Assembly (NCBI GenBank): GCA_964654015.1
Contig: CAZZHQ010000066.1
Location: 1 to 13,428, forward strand
Length of the DNA: 13,428 nt
DNA from: JAUUZT01 sp964654015
GTDB taxonomy: Bacteria; Chloroflexota; Dehalococcoidia; GIF9; AB-539-J10
Reading direction: 5' to 3'
Within the stretch, counting starts at the first letter, position 1. Every line of letters starts with the position of its first letter. Below are positions 1 through 7,400 of the stretch, piece after piece. The notes beneath the pieces were generated by a model. The model saw nothing but the letters and a program-made list of their open reading frames with translations. It was not told the DNA's origin and ran no database searches. The position numbers were made by a program, and so were the translations under genes.

Positions 1-59
1 ACCGTTTTGAGTTTTTGATTTTGTTCATTTGAATTTGTTTAGAGTTTAGATATTAGTAT

Positions 60-2516
60 TTAGTATTTTCCCCATCCCCCTCCTGTATACTCGAATATCT
101 TCACGAAAGCCTGGCTATTAGTAGTCTCTGGAGAGGCATACACCAGTTCATAATCCTGCATTTCTTCCAGTGATATCGGACTGATGAATGGATTAGAATT
201 CCCAAGTACGTAATTTCCTGTTTCCTGACCTGCTATATATGATTCGGCATCTTCTTTACTGGTAAATGCCCATGAGCCAACAATCTGCTTGAATTCATAA
301 CCTTGATCACTGGTCTTCAATTCCCATGAAATAACCAGAGTAGAGTTTTCCGACGGCACAACAGCTTTGCCATCAAAGTTATAGAGGCGAACAACGGCAG
401 ATTGATAGTAGCTGGGATAAAAGAAGGAGACCTGTTGCTGTTCTCCTCCTTCCTGTGGTACATAGTACGTCCCATAATAATCCTCGGAACTTGCCCCAGC
501 ATATGCCACCATGGCATAGAATTTTGAGGTTGGCATGGGATAATCGATTATCACGTATTTTGAGCCCAGCTCATTCACTATCTGGTTGGCCGACTCTTCG
601 TCCTGTGCTGTCAGGAAAAGACCTACCTCCGCACGTCTACCACCTCCGGGGTGGGCATTCGGTATACGACGGGAGATCCCCGTTATCCAGTAGCCATAGT
701 CCCACCATGACATTATGCCATAGGTGGTATCAGGATATTCAAACGGCCTTTCATATAACTCATAATAGAAATCCGGGTCCTCAAATGGTTCAGGGCTGTT
801 CTCCCCAAGCCACTCCAGTGCGTCGTGCCATGCATGATTAATCAGGGTTGGCTCCATGGCTAAAGATTGTGTCAGTTTAATTCTCAGTTCGAGCGGATGC
901 CCCAGTACGTCAACTGGACGTCCAAACAATACGGTGCCAGTCTTTATACCAGGTAACCCGACGCTGGGAAAGAAGATTAAGAAAAAGATGAGTATTCCTG
1001 CTATTATCACTCTGACCCAGGTAGTCCATTTCTGTGGAGCTGTTTTTTCTCCTACCTTTACTCCAGCCCTTTGTTTTCTTCTCCTTTCAGCCCTGGAAAC
1101 GTAACCAGCTTTAACAGATTTCACGGATTCAACTGCTCGATTACGCAGTTTCTCTATACCCGCCAGAATCAATATTCTCCATGATATATATCCCATAAGT
1201 AAGGCAGCGCTGATGCTAAAATAATCACCGAAACGACGTTGCCCCAATACTGCCACCAGTGTTGCTATGCTCCATATCAGGAAAAGAAGCCTGTCATGCA
1301 TTCGCCTCTTAAAAACATCATACGCGAGAAGACCAATGGCAATGAACGATATGAAAAAAGAAGTGGTGAAATTGAACCAGGCAATATCCCATGAAAAGTC
1401 CCCGAAAGGATACAGAATAGGATGCATTTCTTGAATAGTAAGTTCAACACCGCCAGGAGTGAAAGGACTGAATCGGGACAGCATTGCACTCAGTAACGAA
1501 GGGTTAACAATACGCAAAGCAGCCAGCCCAAGCACGGCAACGCCTATCAATATAGGCAGGTAATACACAGCTTTTATACCTTTCTGTAACATAAAGCGTG
1601 AGAGAAAATAAAGCAATGGCGATGCCAGCATAGCCGCTAATAAAGATATAGAAAATGTGCCTGCTGAACCAAGTCTACTCATATAAGGCAAATACATAAT
1701 GAAAGCAATCAGGAAATAAGGAATACTTACAACGCTAAGGGCTATGTTTGGTTTCCCGCTAAGATGATCCATGATGCCCTGGATAACCAGGTAGATAAAT
1801 ATTATAAAGATAAGCAGTAGAACGCCCTTCCATGAAAGGATGTGCATTCCCAGGAAGGCGCCACCAATCAGGCTATAGACAAGTGGACGGGTGATAACTG
1901 ACCAGTCACGCCCTACAACGTGGGCGAAAGATATCTGTCTCTCTCTTGCCCTTCTGATTGCCATGATAAAAAACAGCATGGATACCGTAAAGAGGAGACT
2001 GTCGACCACGTGATGGTCGGTGAATCCCAGGAGGGAGCGATTTAAAAACTCCCCCGGTAAAACTACCAGCAATGCCGCTGACAGCAATCCAGCCCATTTA
2101 TTAAAGAGCTCCTTACCAATAAAAAACACCGCTACTACTGTCAGTGTGCCCAGAATGGGAGGGATATACGCTCCTATGACCTCTATTGTATGTGAAACTG
2201 TTGAACCAAAGGTTAACAGCAAGGCTAGTGCTCCTCCCAGGAAGACGAAAAATGGTTGGGAAAGAACTCCACCACCTCCGGGAAAGAGTATATACGGGTC
2301 AAATGAATTTACGTGCGGAAAATTGTGAACTGCGTTCTCGATATGCCGCATGAAATAATAGGGGTCGGTCCCTCTAAACCAGACTTCTCCATCTACAAAT
2401 ATTTTTTCATACGGTAGCTTTATACGTATGTATAAAGACAGCCCTACTATAGCGAGTAAAGCTACTGTGGCTATTATATTCTGCCAGGGAAGCTTCCTGA
2501 AATCCTTATTATTCAT
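60..2516 (-). CDS. STT3/AglB-type oligosaccharyltransferase (dolichyl/polyprenyl-phosphooligosaccharide-protein glycosyltransferase)
   Basis: This 818-aa protein should transfer a lipid-linked glycan to Asn in N-X-S/T sequons on the outer face of the membrane. The N-terminal two thirds are multi-helix membrane segments and the C-terminal third (from about residue 525) is a soluble catalytic domain, the classic STT3 layout. Visible motifs are the first acidic motif GTDPYYFMR (Asp51), the second acidic motif GFTDHH (Asp167), the external-loop TIxE motif as TIQE (360-363), QRRF (426-429) and WWDYG (604-608), the STT3 signature that reads the sequon +2 Ser/Thr. A YVIIDYPMPTSKFYAM stretch (654-669) lies where the DK/MI-type motif is expected. 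The length fits archaeal AglB and long bacterial homologues rather than the shorter Campylobacter PglB. A basic cytoplasmic loop (about 455-490) is inserted between membrane segments. Start: ATG with a weak AGGA upstream. It is divergently oriented to the next gene, and no glycosyltransferase cluster is visible nearby. Family assignment is very secure; the donor glycan is unknown. Confidence 0.95.
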   Translation of the reverse strand: MNNKDFRKLPWQNIIATVALLAIVGLSLYIRIKLPYEKIFVDGEVWFRGTDPYYFMRHIENAVHNFPHVNSFDPYILFPGGGGVLSQPFFVFLGGALALLLTFGSTVSHTIEVIGAYIPPILGTLTVVAVFFIGKELFNKWAGLLSAALLVVLPGEFLNRSLLGFTDHHVVDSLLFTVSMLFFIMAIRRARERQISFAHVVGRDWSVITRPLVYSLIGGAFLGMHILSWKGVLLLIFIIFIYLVIQGIMDHLSGKPNIALSVVSIPYFLIAFIMYLPYMSRLGSAGTFSISLLAAMLASPLLYFLSRFMLQKGIKAVYYLPILIGVAVLGLAALRIVNPSLLSAMLSRFSPFTPGGVELTIQEMHPILYPFGDFSWDIAWFNFTTSFFISFIAIGLLAYDVFKRRMHDRLLFLIWSIATLVAVLGQRRFGDYFSISAALLMGYISWRILILAGIEKLRNRAVESVKSVKAGYVSRAERRRKQRAGVKVGEKTAPQKWTTWVRVIIAGILIFFLIFFPSVGLPGIKTGTVLFGRPVDVLGHPLELRIKLTQSLAMEPTLINHAWHDALEWLGENSPEPFEDPDFYYELYERPFEYPDTTYGIMSWWDYGYWITGISRRIPNAHPGGGRRAEVGLFLTAQDEESANQIVNELGSKYVIIDYPMPTSKFYAMVAYAGASSEDYYGTYYVPQEGGEQQQVSFFYPSYYQSAVVRLYNFDGKAVVPSENSTLVISWELKTSDQGYEFKQIVGSWAFTSKEDAESYIAGQETGNYVLGNSNPFISPISLEEMQDYELVYASPETTNSQAFVKIFEYTGGGWGKY

Positions 2517-2875
2517 AATAATTATCCTATTATACGCCTGTCTTGCTTATAGTCACGATACTTACAGCTACACTTTACATCACTCAAGCTTACTAATTCA
2601 ATGATTTATCCACGTTCAGGTGATTAATAACACTTTATCCTTTCTTTAAATAATAATTCATAGCCCATCTCTTATAACATCCTCTTCTGACCCTTCTTTA
2701 TGTCACCAATCTGTCTAAACCAGATCCCAATTTACCCCGTAATTGCCATGACCATTTAAATGTTTTCTTCTGATTTCATACAGGTAATGCATGGGTACGG
2801 AATTGAGCTTGAATGCTTTATATTCTCCAGCGGTGTTTCGCAGTATACGAAGGTACAACGATGCTATAATTACGG
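2517..2875. other. Intergenic region between divergent genes, no gene seen
   Basis: These 359 bases separate the divergent STT3 and COG2426 genes. I find no coding region, RNA gene or strong hairpin. On the minus strand a perfect TATAAT (plus-strand ATTATA at 2529-2534) lies only about 12 bases before the STT3 ATG, with a weak GTGACT 16 bases upstream; if used, the STT3 message would be almost leaderless. On the plus strand a perfect TATAAT at 2865-2870 lies just before the COG2426 start but has no recognisable -35 box. Confidence 0.4.
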
Positions 2876-3430
2876 TTGCATATAATGATTGAACAACTGA
2901 TTCATGAACTGCTCAATTTAAGCATCCCCCACGAGCTAATAATTGTGGCAGTAGCTACGTTGCCCATCGCTGAGTTACGTGCCTCGTTGCCTATTGCTAT
3001 CAACCAGTTTCACCTGTCATGGTACGAAGCATTTATTCTTTCTGTAATTGGTAATCTCTTGCCAGTGCCGATACTCCTGCTGTTTCTAAATCCTGTGACT
3101 AAAGTGATTAGCCGTGTGGAGATAGGGCGAAGACTTGTCTGCTGGGTTTTTGAACGCGCCAGAAAACAAGGAAAAACTGTAGAAAAATACGAGCGACTTG
3201 GCCTGACTTTATTTGTGGCTATTCCTCTTCCCTTTACCGGTGCCTGGACTGGCTCCATAGCCGCTTTCCTGCTTGGTTTGAAATTCTGGCCTGCTTTTTT
3301 GTCTATCCTCGCTGGCGTAATTATCGCCGGGGCAATTGTTACCAGTCTGTGCTTGCTTGGCTGGCTGGGAGCGATAATTGCAGGTGTCGGGCTATTCGTT
3401 TCTTTCGTTTTAAGATGGCGCAAAACCTAA
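2876..3430 (+). CDS. COG2426 / Sm_multidrug_ex (PF06695) family small membrane protein
   Basis: A 184-aa integral membrane protein. The pattern matches the family annotated as putative small multi-drug export protein: PIAELRASLP (30-39) after the first helix, a GNLLPVP turn (59-65), a charged cytoplasmic loop (about 81-107, many Arg/Lys/Glu) and a second hairpin IPLPFTGAWTGS (116-127), then two more hydrophobic stretches (about 140-160 and 163-180). The two halves, each with a Pro-rich re-entrant motif, recall the DedA-like inverted-repeat fold, though that relationship is from family knowledge and not shown here. Export of drugs is an annotation tradition with little proof, so the substrate should be treated as unknown. 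Start: the longest frame begins at TTG 2876; ATG at 2885 is equally plausible. Neither has a convincing Shine-Dalgarno, and a TATAAT at 2865-2870 would place transcription onset at the start codon, hinting at a leaderless message. Confidence 0.85.
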   Translation: MHIMIEQLIHELLNLSIPHELIIVAVATLPIAELRASLPIAINQFHLSWYEAFILSVIGNLLPVPILLLFLNPVTKVISRVEIGRRLVCWVFERARKQGKTVEKYERLGLTLFVAIPLPFTGAWTGSIAAFLLGLKFWPAFLSILAGVIIAGAIVTSLCLLGWLGAIIAGVGLFVSFVLRWRKT

Positions 3431-3442
3431 CCCTACCCAATT

Positions 3443-3472
3443 TTGACACTCATCTTATTACCGAAGTATAAT
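3443..3472 (+). promoter_or_regulatory. Sigma-70-type promoter for tRNA-Lys
   Basis: TTGACA at 3443-3448 and TATAAT at 3467-3472 are both perfect consensus hexamers separated by 18 bases. Transcription would begin around 3479, giving a 5' leader of roughly 38 bases before the tRNA, to be removed by RNase P. The strength of the match suits a stable-RNA gene and is direct evidence of a bacterial genome. Confidence 0.8.
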
Positions 3473-3516
3473 CCTAATATAATACGAATAAAACTAAAGT
3501 AAAGCAGTCGTCACAT

Positions 3517-3589
3517 GGGCCGTTAGCTCAGCTGGCAGAGCACCTGACTTTTAATCAGGGTGTCGTGGGTTCGAATCCCTCACGGCCTA
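3517..3589 (+). tRNA. tRNA-Lys (anticodon UUU)
   Basis: A 73-base cloverleaf can be folded by hand. Acceptor GGGCCGT (3517-3523) pairs with ACGGCCT (3582-3588), with a G-U first pair. D-stem GCTC/GAGC is 3526-3529 with 3538-3541. The anticodon arm is CCTGA-CTTTTAA-TCAGG (3543-3559) with anticodon TTT at 3550-3552. The T-loop TTCGAAT (3570-3576) is closed by GTGGG/CCCTC, which holds one U-U mismatch at its second pair (3566/3580). The discriminator is A3589 and CCA is not encoded (the DNA continues CAA), so the 3' end must be completed by CCA-adding enzyme. A consensus promoter lies just upstream and no other RNA gene is adjacent. Confidence 0.97.
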
Positions 3590-3632
3590 CAAATTAGCTT
3601 CAATCAGCGACTTGTCCCCAAGCACCAGTTCA

Positions 3633-3650
3633 TCAGTAATGTTTTACTGA
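3633..3650 (+). repeat. Small hairpin downstream of tRNA-Lys
   Basis: TCAGTAA and TTACTGA form a 7-bp perfect stem with a TGTT loop, 44 bases beyond the tRNA. No U-run follows, so it is not a standard terminator. It may help 3' processing or be chance. Confidence 0.3.
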
Positions 3651-3724
3651 GCTAAATTAATGAGTGATACAACTACTTGGAGCAAGTCACATTGTATTCA
3701 ACAATATCAACAATGGTCAGGCAC

Positions 3725-3753
3725 TTGACGCCAACCCGTAAGCACATTAAAGT
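3725..3753 (+). promoter_or_regulatory. Possible promoter for the agmatinase-family gene
   Basis: TTGACG (3725-3730) is followed after 17 bases by TAAAGT (3748-3753), 5/6 and 4/6 matches to the sigma-70 consensus. Transcription would start near 3760, leaving a leader of about 70 bases. The gene then has its own AGGAG (3817-3821) 8 bases before the ATG. Confidence 0.4.
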
Positions 3754-3829
3754 TCCAGTATATTGAATGGTTGCTTTAACAGGAAGACAGAAACGTAATT
3801 AAAAATATTCATTTATAGGAGTCTATGCT

Positions 3830-4783
3830 ATGAATAGTCATACCCATAAGTCTAATCATTTCTGCGCATCCAGTGATATAAATGCCACCTTTGGCAAATC
3901 TCCAAGCAAACATCATGCGGAACTGATTGACGCCGATGTCGCGGTACTTGGAGTTCCTTTTGACATGGGGCCAGGATATCAACCGGGGCAGAGTTCCGGA
4001 CCTCGGGCTATCCGAGAAGCATCAGCATATTATGCGTTTAGACAAGCTGGCTTCTATGATTATGAAGATGATGTCATATATTTATCAGATAAAACTCATA
4101 TTGTAGATGCGGGAGATGTGGATATCATTCCCACTGATACCGAGAAAAGCTTTGCCAAAATAAAGGCTGCTGTAAATAACATACTTAAAAGTAATGCCTT
4201 CCCTGTGATACTGGGTGGCGACCATTCCATCACGGCACCGAGTGTGGCTGCCTTTGCCGATAGAGGGCCAGTCCATGTTATCCAATTCGATGCTCATTTG
4301 GATTTCCTTAAGGAACGTTACGGGACGCGCTACTGCAGAAGCACTCCAATGCGTCGCTGTTCAGAGATGAGTCATGTTTCAGGTATAACCCAACTGGGTA
4401 TAAGGGGTATAGGTTCAGCAAACAAGTCTGACTTTGAAGACGCCCTAGCTGTAGGATCAACAATTTTATCTGTACGCCAGACACGACAACTAGGATTGAA
4501 TGAAACATTGGCTAATATCCCTGATGATAGGCAGTTCTATATTACTATTGATACCGACGCTTTTGACGCTTCTATTGCTCCAGGTACCTGTATACCCAGT
4601 CATGGCGGATTTCTCTACTATGAAGTAGCAGAACTATTACAGGGAATAGCTAAAAAAGGTAAGGTTGTCGGGATGGATCTGGTTGAGCTTACGCCAGCCA
4701 ATGACCCTTCAGGAATTACCGCAATACTTGCAGTTCGCATCATATTCGACCTCATCCGTTTCGTTTTCGAGAAACGAAAGTAA
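3830..4783 (+). CDS. Ureohydrolase (agmatinase/arginase) family protein
   Basis: A 317-aa member of the binuclear-manganese ureohydrolase family, which hydrolyses guanidino compounds (agmatine, guanidinobutyrate, arginine and relatives) to urea and an amine. All metal ligands are present: His132 in GGDHS, Asp154/His156/Asp158 in DAHLD, and Asp241/Asp243 in DTDAFD. The late conserved acidic residue is Glu286 in DLVELTP, followed by DPSGITA. Length is typical, and an N-terminal extension of about 30 polar residues precedes the first core strand (DVAVLGVPFD). The usual DxDxxDP has Ala instead of Pro after Asp246. In the segment that normally carries the catalytic SH(G/A)T histidine (E. coli agmatinase His163, arginase His141), this protein reads YCRSTPMRR, with Arg170 at the histidine position. 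Substrate is therefore uncertain, and calling it agmatinase is not justified. AGGAG lies 8 bases before the ATG. It is convergent with the DUF1028 gene. Confidence 0.88.
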   Translation: MNSHTHKSNHFCASSDINATFGKSPSKHHAELIDADVAVLGVPFDMGPGYQPGQSSGPRAIREASAYYAFRQAGFYDYEDDVIYLSDKTHIVDAGDVDIIPTDTEKSFAKIKAAVNNILKSNAFPVILGGDHSITAPSVAAFADRGPVHVIQFDAHLDFLKERYGTRYCRSTPMRRCSEMSHVSGITQLGIRGIGSANKSDFEDALAVGSTILSVRQTRQLGLNETLANIPDDRQFYITIDTDAFDASIAPGTCIPSHGGFLYYEVAELLQGIAKKGKVVGMDLVELTPANDPSGITAILAVRIIFDLIRFVFEKRK

Positions 4784-4803
4784 TAATACTGGAGTATTTT
4801 TTT
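4759..4803 (+). terminator. Hairpins plus T-run ending the ureohydrolase gene
   Basis: An 8-bp perfect stem TTTCGTTT/AAACGAAA (4759-4766 with 4772-4779, loop TCGAG) covers the last codons. A short AATACT/AGTATT stem (4785-4798) directly precedes seven T's (4797-4803). The second hairpin is AT-rich and weak, but its position just after the stop and between convergent genes fits a Rho-independent terminator. Confidence 0.5.
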
Positions 4804-4812
4804 AAAAGCACT

Positions 4813-5589
4813 CTACCAGGTATCTTTTGGGGTAATACCAAGAAGATAGTCTTTCTGGTATCTCAGAAATGCTGATTGTGACATACTTTTGCGTAGCCAT
4901 TCCTCTGGCTCGCCAAGACCAGGATTTGAAGGCCTATTGGTATAATAGGGTATCATCGGCCTATATATATCAAGGATTCTATACATTTCCCTGATAGGTT
5001 CTTTATTGTGGTCAACCCGTAGGTCCACTCTTGAAAGCACGTTATCCTTGTCTTTAACAAGAAGACCTATAGAGAATAGCAGACCGTTTATCTGCCCGCC
5101 TGCGTCCTGACCTGCTGCAATTGCCCGAATAAGACGATCTTCTAGCCACTCTTCCTGTGAATCCTCGAAGGCATCAGCCATTGCTTTAATTACACTTTCC
5201 CCAGCAAGTCCGTTTCCCATAGCCACGTAATTCTTCTTGACTATTTCACCATACCATTTATAGTTTTTATCACCACTGCGTGCGGCGCTGTTGCCGTCCT
5301 TGTCAACTATTCCAATCTGACGCATTTCGGGTTCAATATCGCTCTCCGCCAGTTCTTTTAGCACTTTCGGCGCGGAATATCCCATCTCCAAAAGTCGTAT
5401 TGCCAGAGGGCCTAAACGTGGATCAGTGAAAGCCTGGATAGAAACTGCCCCGACACCGGCTTCCACAAAAGGGCATCGACTTGCTACAGCGATTGGGCTG
5501 GTAGCCACACAGATGCCGAGCATACCCGTTCGCTCACAGCGTCCAATAATCGTAAATGTATCACTTCCGAGAAATCCTACTGTACTCAT
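4813..5589 (-). CDS. DUF1028 family protein (Ntn-hydrolase-like)
   Basis: A 258-aa protein matching the DUF1028 (PF06267) pattern along its first 190 residues. It begins TFTIIGRCERTGMLGICVATS near residue 11, followed by AGVGAVSIQAFTDPRLGPLAI and a QIGIVDKDG strand. Next come MGNGLAGESVIKAMADAFE and AIAAGQDAGG, and then the hydrophobic strand of INGLLFSIGLLV. The family is thought to have the N-terminal-nucleophile hydrolase fold and is often found near amidohydrolases and deaminating enzymes, but no reaction is established. No signal peptide is seen, so it is cytoplasmic. The tail (about 205-258) with a PYYTNRPSNPGLGEPEEW stretch looks like the common C-terminal extension. Start: ATG preceded by GAGGTAGGA. 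It ends with TAG. Co-directional with the flavoprotein upstream (187-base gap) and convergent with the ureohydrolase, so a role in nitrogen-compound catabolism is possible but inferred. Confidence 0.88.
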   Translation of the reverse strand: MSTVGFLGSDTFTIIGRCERTGMLGICVATSPIAVASRCPFVEAGVGAVSIQAFTDPRLGPLAIRLLEMGYSAPKVLKELAESDIEPEMRQIGIVDKDGNSAARSGDKNYKWYGEIVKKNYVAMGNGLAGESVIKAMADAFEDSQEEWLEDRLIRAIAAGQDAGGQINGLLFSIGLLVKDKDNVLSRVDLRVDHNKEPIREMYRILDIYRPMIPYYTNRPSNPGLGEPEEWLRKSMSQSAFLRYQKDYLLGITPKDTW

Positions 5590-5776
5590 AATTCCTACCT
5601 CAATATATTAATAAATTCACTATACCTGATGGTACAAGATAAATTATCTATTGAACAAGTTATAATATCTTGCGTACCGATCGAATATTAAATGAAATAT
5701 TAAAACTAGCCATATTCATTATTTAGAAAAATCCGATGTTTTGTTCCCCAATCACACAGAATACTAAATTGTTAAC

Positions 5777-7186
5777 CTAGCTATTATTTTGGGTAGCAGC
5801 GTTTCGTCCTGCAATACGTCCGAATACGAGACAGTCTGTGACGGCACAGCTTCCTAGACGACATGCCCCATGGACTCCTCCAACTACTTCTCCTGCTGCG
5901 TAAAGTCCCTTTAGCGGATGCTGGTCAAGGTCAATCACCTGCCCCTTGACATTAATTTGAACCCCACCCATAGTATGGTGCACCTTGGGCCATGTACGGA
6001 TACCGTAATAGGGAGGGAAAGAAATAGGAAAAGCTCCAGGTAATATTGGTTTATGGAATTCATCATCAAGTCTATTTTCGACATACCCGTTATATTTATC
6101 CACAGTCATCTCGAGATTATTCAAAGATAGCTTATAGAAAGAAGCAAGTTCCTTAAGCTGATTGAATTGTTTTACAATACCTTTCTCCAGGCAAGGGGTA
6201 ATGTTCCAGCCAGATTTTTCAACTGCTTTTGCATCGACTATGCCAATACACGGATGACCTATATCGAGAAGGGCATCAGATATAGTTTTCCGGTCAGCTA
6301 GCTCATTAACGATTCGCTTACAGCTACCCGGTTCTATAACTATCCCGTATGGGAATACAATATAATCTGAGAAACGAGCACCAACCCCATAACCTTTTTC
6401 ATCCGGGGTACCCCAGGGGCCTAGTTGAATATGCGAAAGGTGAACAGGCATTGCATTAATTCTTAATGCCTCTTTCAAAGCCTCAGCAGTTGCAAATGGC
6501 TTGTTTGTGCTGTCTATTTCTTCAGTCAACCTTGGGTCTTGAGCGGCACGGAACTGTAAATCACTGCTGAAACCACCCGTAGTGAGAATTACTCCTTTTT
6601 TTACTCTAATACGCCTGTCAATTCCGCTCTCCGTGTCCTTATAATCATGATTACTACGAACTAATACCCCGTTAACCTTTCCCTCAGAGTCTCTAATAAA
6701 AGTCTTAAAATACGCGTTCGTCCTGACTTTTATTCCTAGCTGGTCCAACTTCAAAATTTGCCGTTTTATAATAGCCGAACCGGACACTCCCACGGGAGTA
6801 TAACAACGGGGAACCGAGTGCCCTCCGAATATATCGATTCTGTCCATATATTCTACACCCAGATAGTCGATCGACCACTGCAGAATTTCGTTTGATTTTT
6901 CGGTAACTACTCGGACTAGTTCAGGATGATTTAGCGACAAACCAGCTTTGAGCATGTCATGATACATGAGCTCAGGGGAATCCTTGATCCCTAATTTTTT
7001 CTGCATTTCAGTTCCAGCAGCGGCAATCCCTCCATCGCTGATGATTGAGTTTCCACCGGGAGCATGCATCTTCTCCAGAATGATTACGGAGGCTCCGGCA
7101 TTGCATGCTTCAATTGCTGCTGCAAGACCAGCAAATCCGCTCCCAATTATTAGTACATCTGTGATTTCATCCCGGTCTGAAAACAT
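5777..7186 (-). CDS. FAD-dependent oxidoreductase, fumarate reductase/succinate dehydrogenase flavoprotein-like (FAD_binding_2)
   Basis: A 469-aa flavoprotein. The N-terminal Rossmann motif is GSGFAG (15-20), with Glu38 at the end of the second strand for ribose binding and GGNSIISDGGI (44-54) for the pyrophosphate region. ILTTGGF (200-206) and GLYAAGEVVGGVHGACRLG (427-445) complete the FAD site. Against soluble fumarate reductases, HHTMGG (His404) and Arg443 are retained and Arg299 (in NELADR) matches the catalytic proton-donor arginine. The substrate histidine normally found in a Q-x-HPT motif is absent (QLGPWG, 254-259). It is therefore a family member with another substrate, possibly an enoate, steroid-type or urocanate-like compound. 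There is no signal peptide, haem motif or covalent-flavin motif. AAAGG precedes the ATG by 9 bases. It ends in TAG and lies upstream of the DUF1028 gene on the same strand. Confidence 0.88.
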   Translation of the reverse strand: MFSDRDEITDVLIIGSGFAGLAAAIEACNAGASVIILEKMHAPGGNSIISDGGIAAAGTEMQKKLGIKDSPELMYHDMLKAGLSLNHPELVRVVTEKSNEILQWSIDYLGVEYMDRIDIFGGHSVPRCYTPVGVSGSAIIKRQILKLDQLGIKVRTNAYFKTFIRDSEGKVNGVLVRSNHDYKDTESGIDRRIRVKKGVILTTGGFSSDLQFRAAQDPRLTEEIDSTNKPFATAEALKEALRINAMPVHLSHIQLGPWGTPDEKGYGVGARFSDYIVFPYGIVIEPGSCKRIVNELADRKTISDALLDIGHPCIGIVDAKAVEKSGWNITPCLEKGIVKQFNQLKELASFYKLSLNNLEMTVDKYNGYVENRLDDEFHKPILPGAFPISFPPYYGIRTWPKVHHTMGGVQINVKGQVIDLDQHPLKGLYAAGEVVGGVHGACRLGSCAVTDCLVFGRIAGRNAATQNNS

Positions 7187-7400
7187 TTAAAATTACCTTT
7201 CCGACTTTCAAAGTTATAGCTGTTAGTGGTTGATTCTAACATGAGTTAGCTTTTAGTCCCATAATATCAGGAATCTCTGGTTTTATTAACGGTTCCTTCA
7301 CCTGGACTAGTTCTCAGTGAGCAAATCATCAGACGTGATATTAAGAAATTATATTCCATTATATTAACTGCTCCAATGTCCAAATCCATGCTTCAATAAA

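Noticed and set aside
455..1104. Plus-strand ORFs within the STT3 gene
   Set aside because: Low-complexity antisense shadows with no recognisable motif; STT3 motifs are unambiguous on the other strand.
60..2516. Archaeal origin suggested by the AglB-like STT3
   Set aside because: Consensus sigma-70 promoters, Shine-Dalgarno sites and the bacterial tRNA features argue for a bacterium; archaeal-type STT3 is known in several bacterial phyla.
3010..3423. 137-codon minus-strand ORF opposite the COG2426 gene
   Set aside because: Antisense shadow; the plus-strand frame matches a known membrane family with its Pro/Gly motifs.
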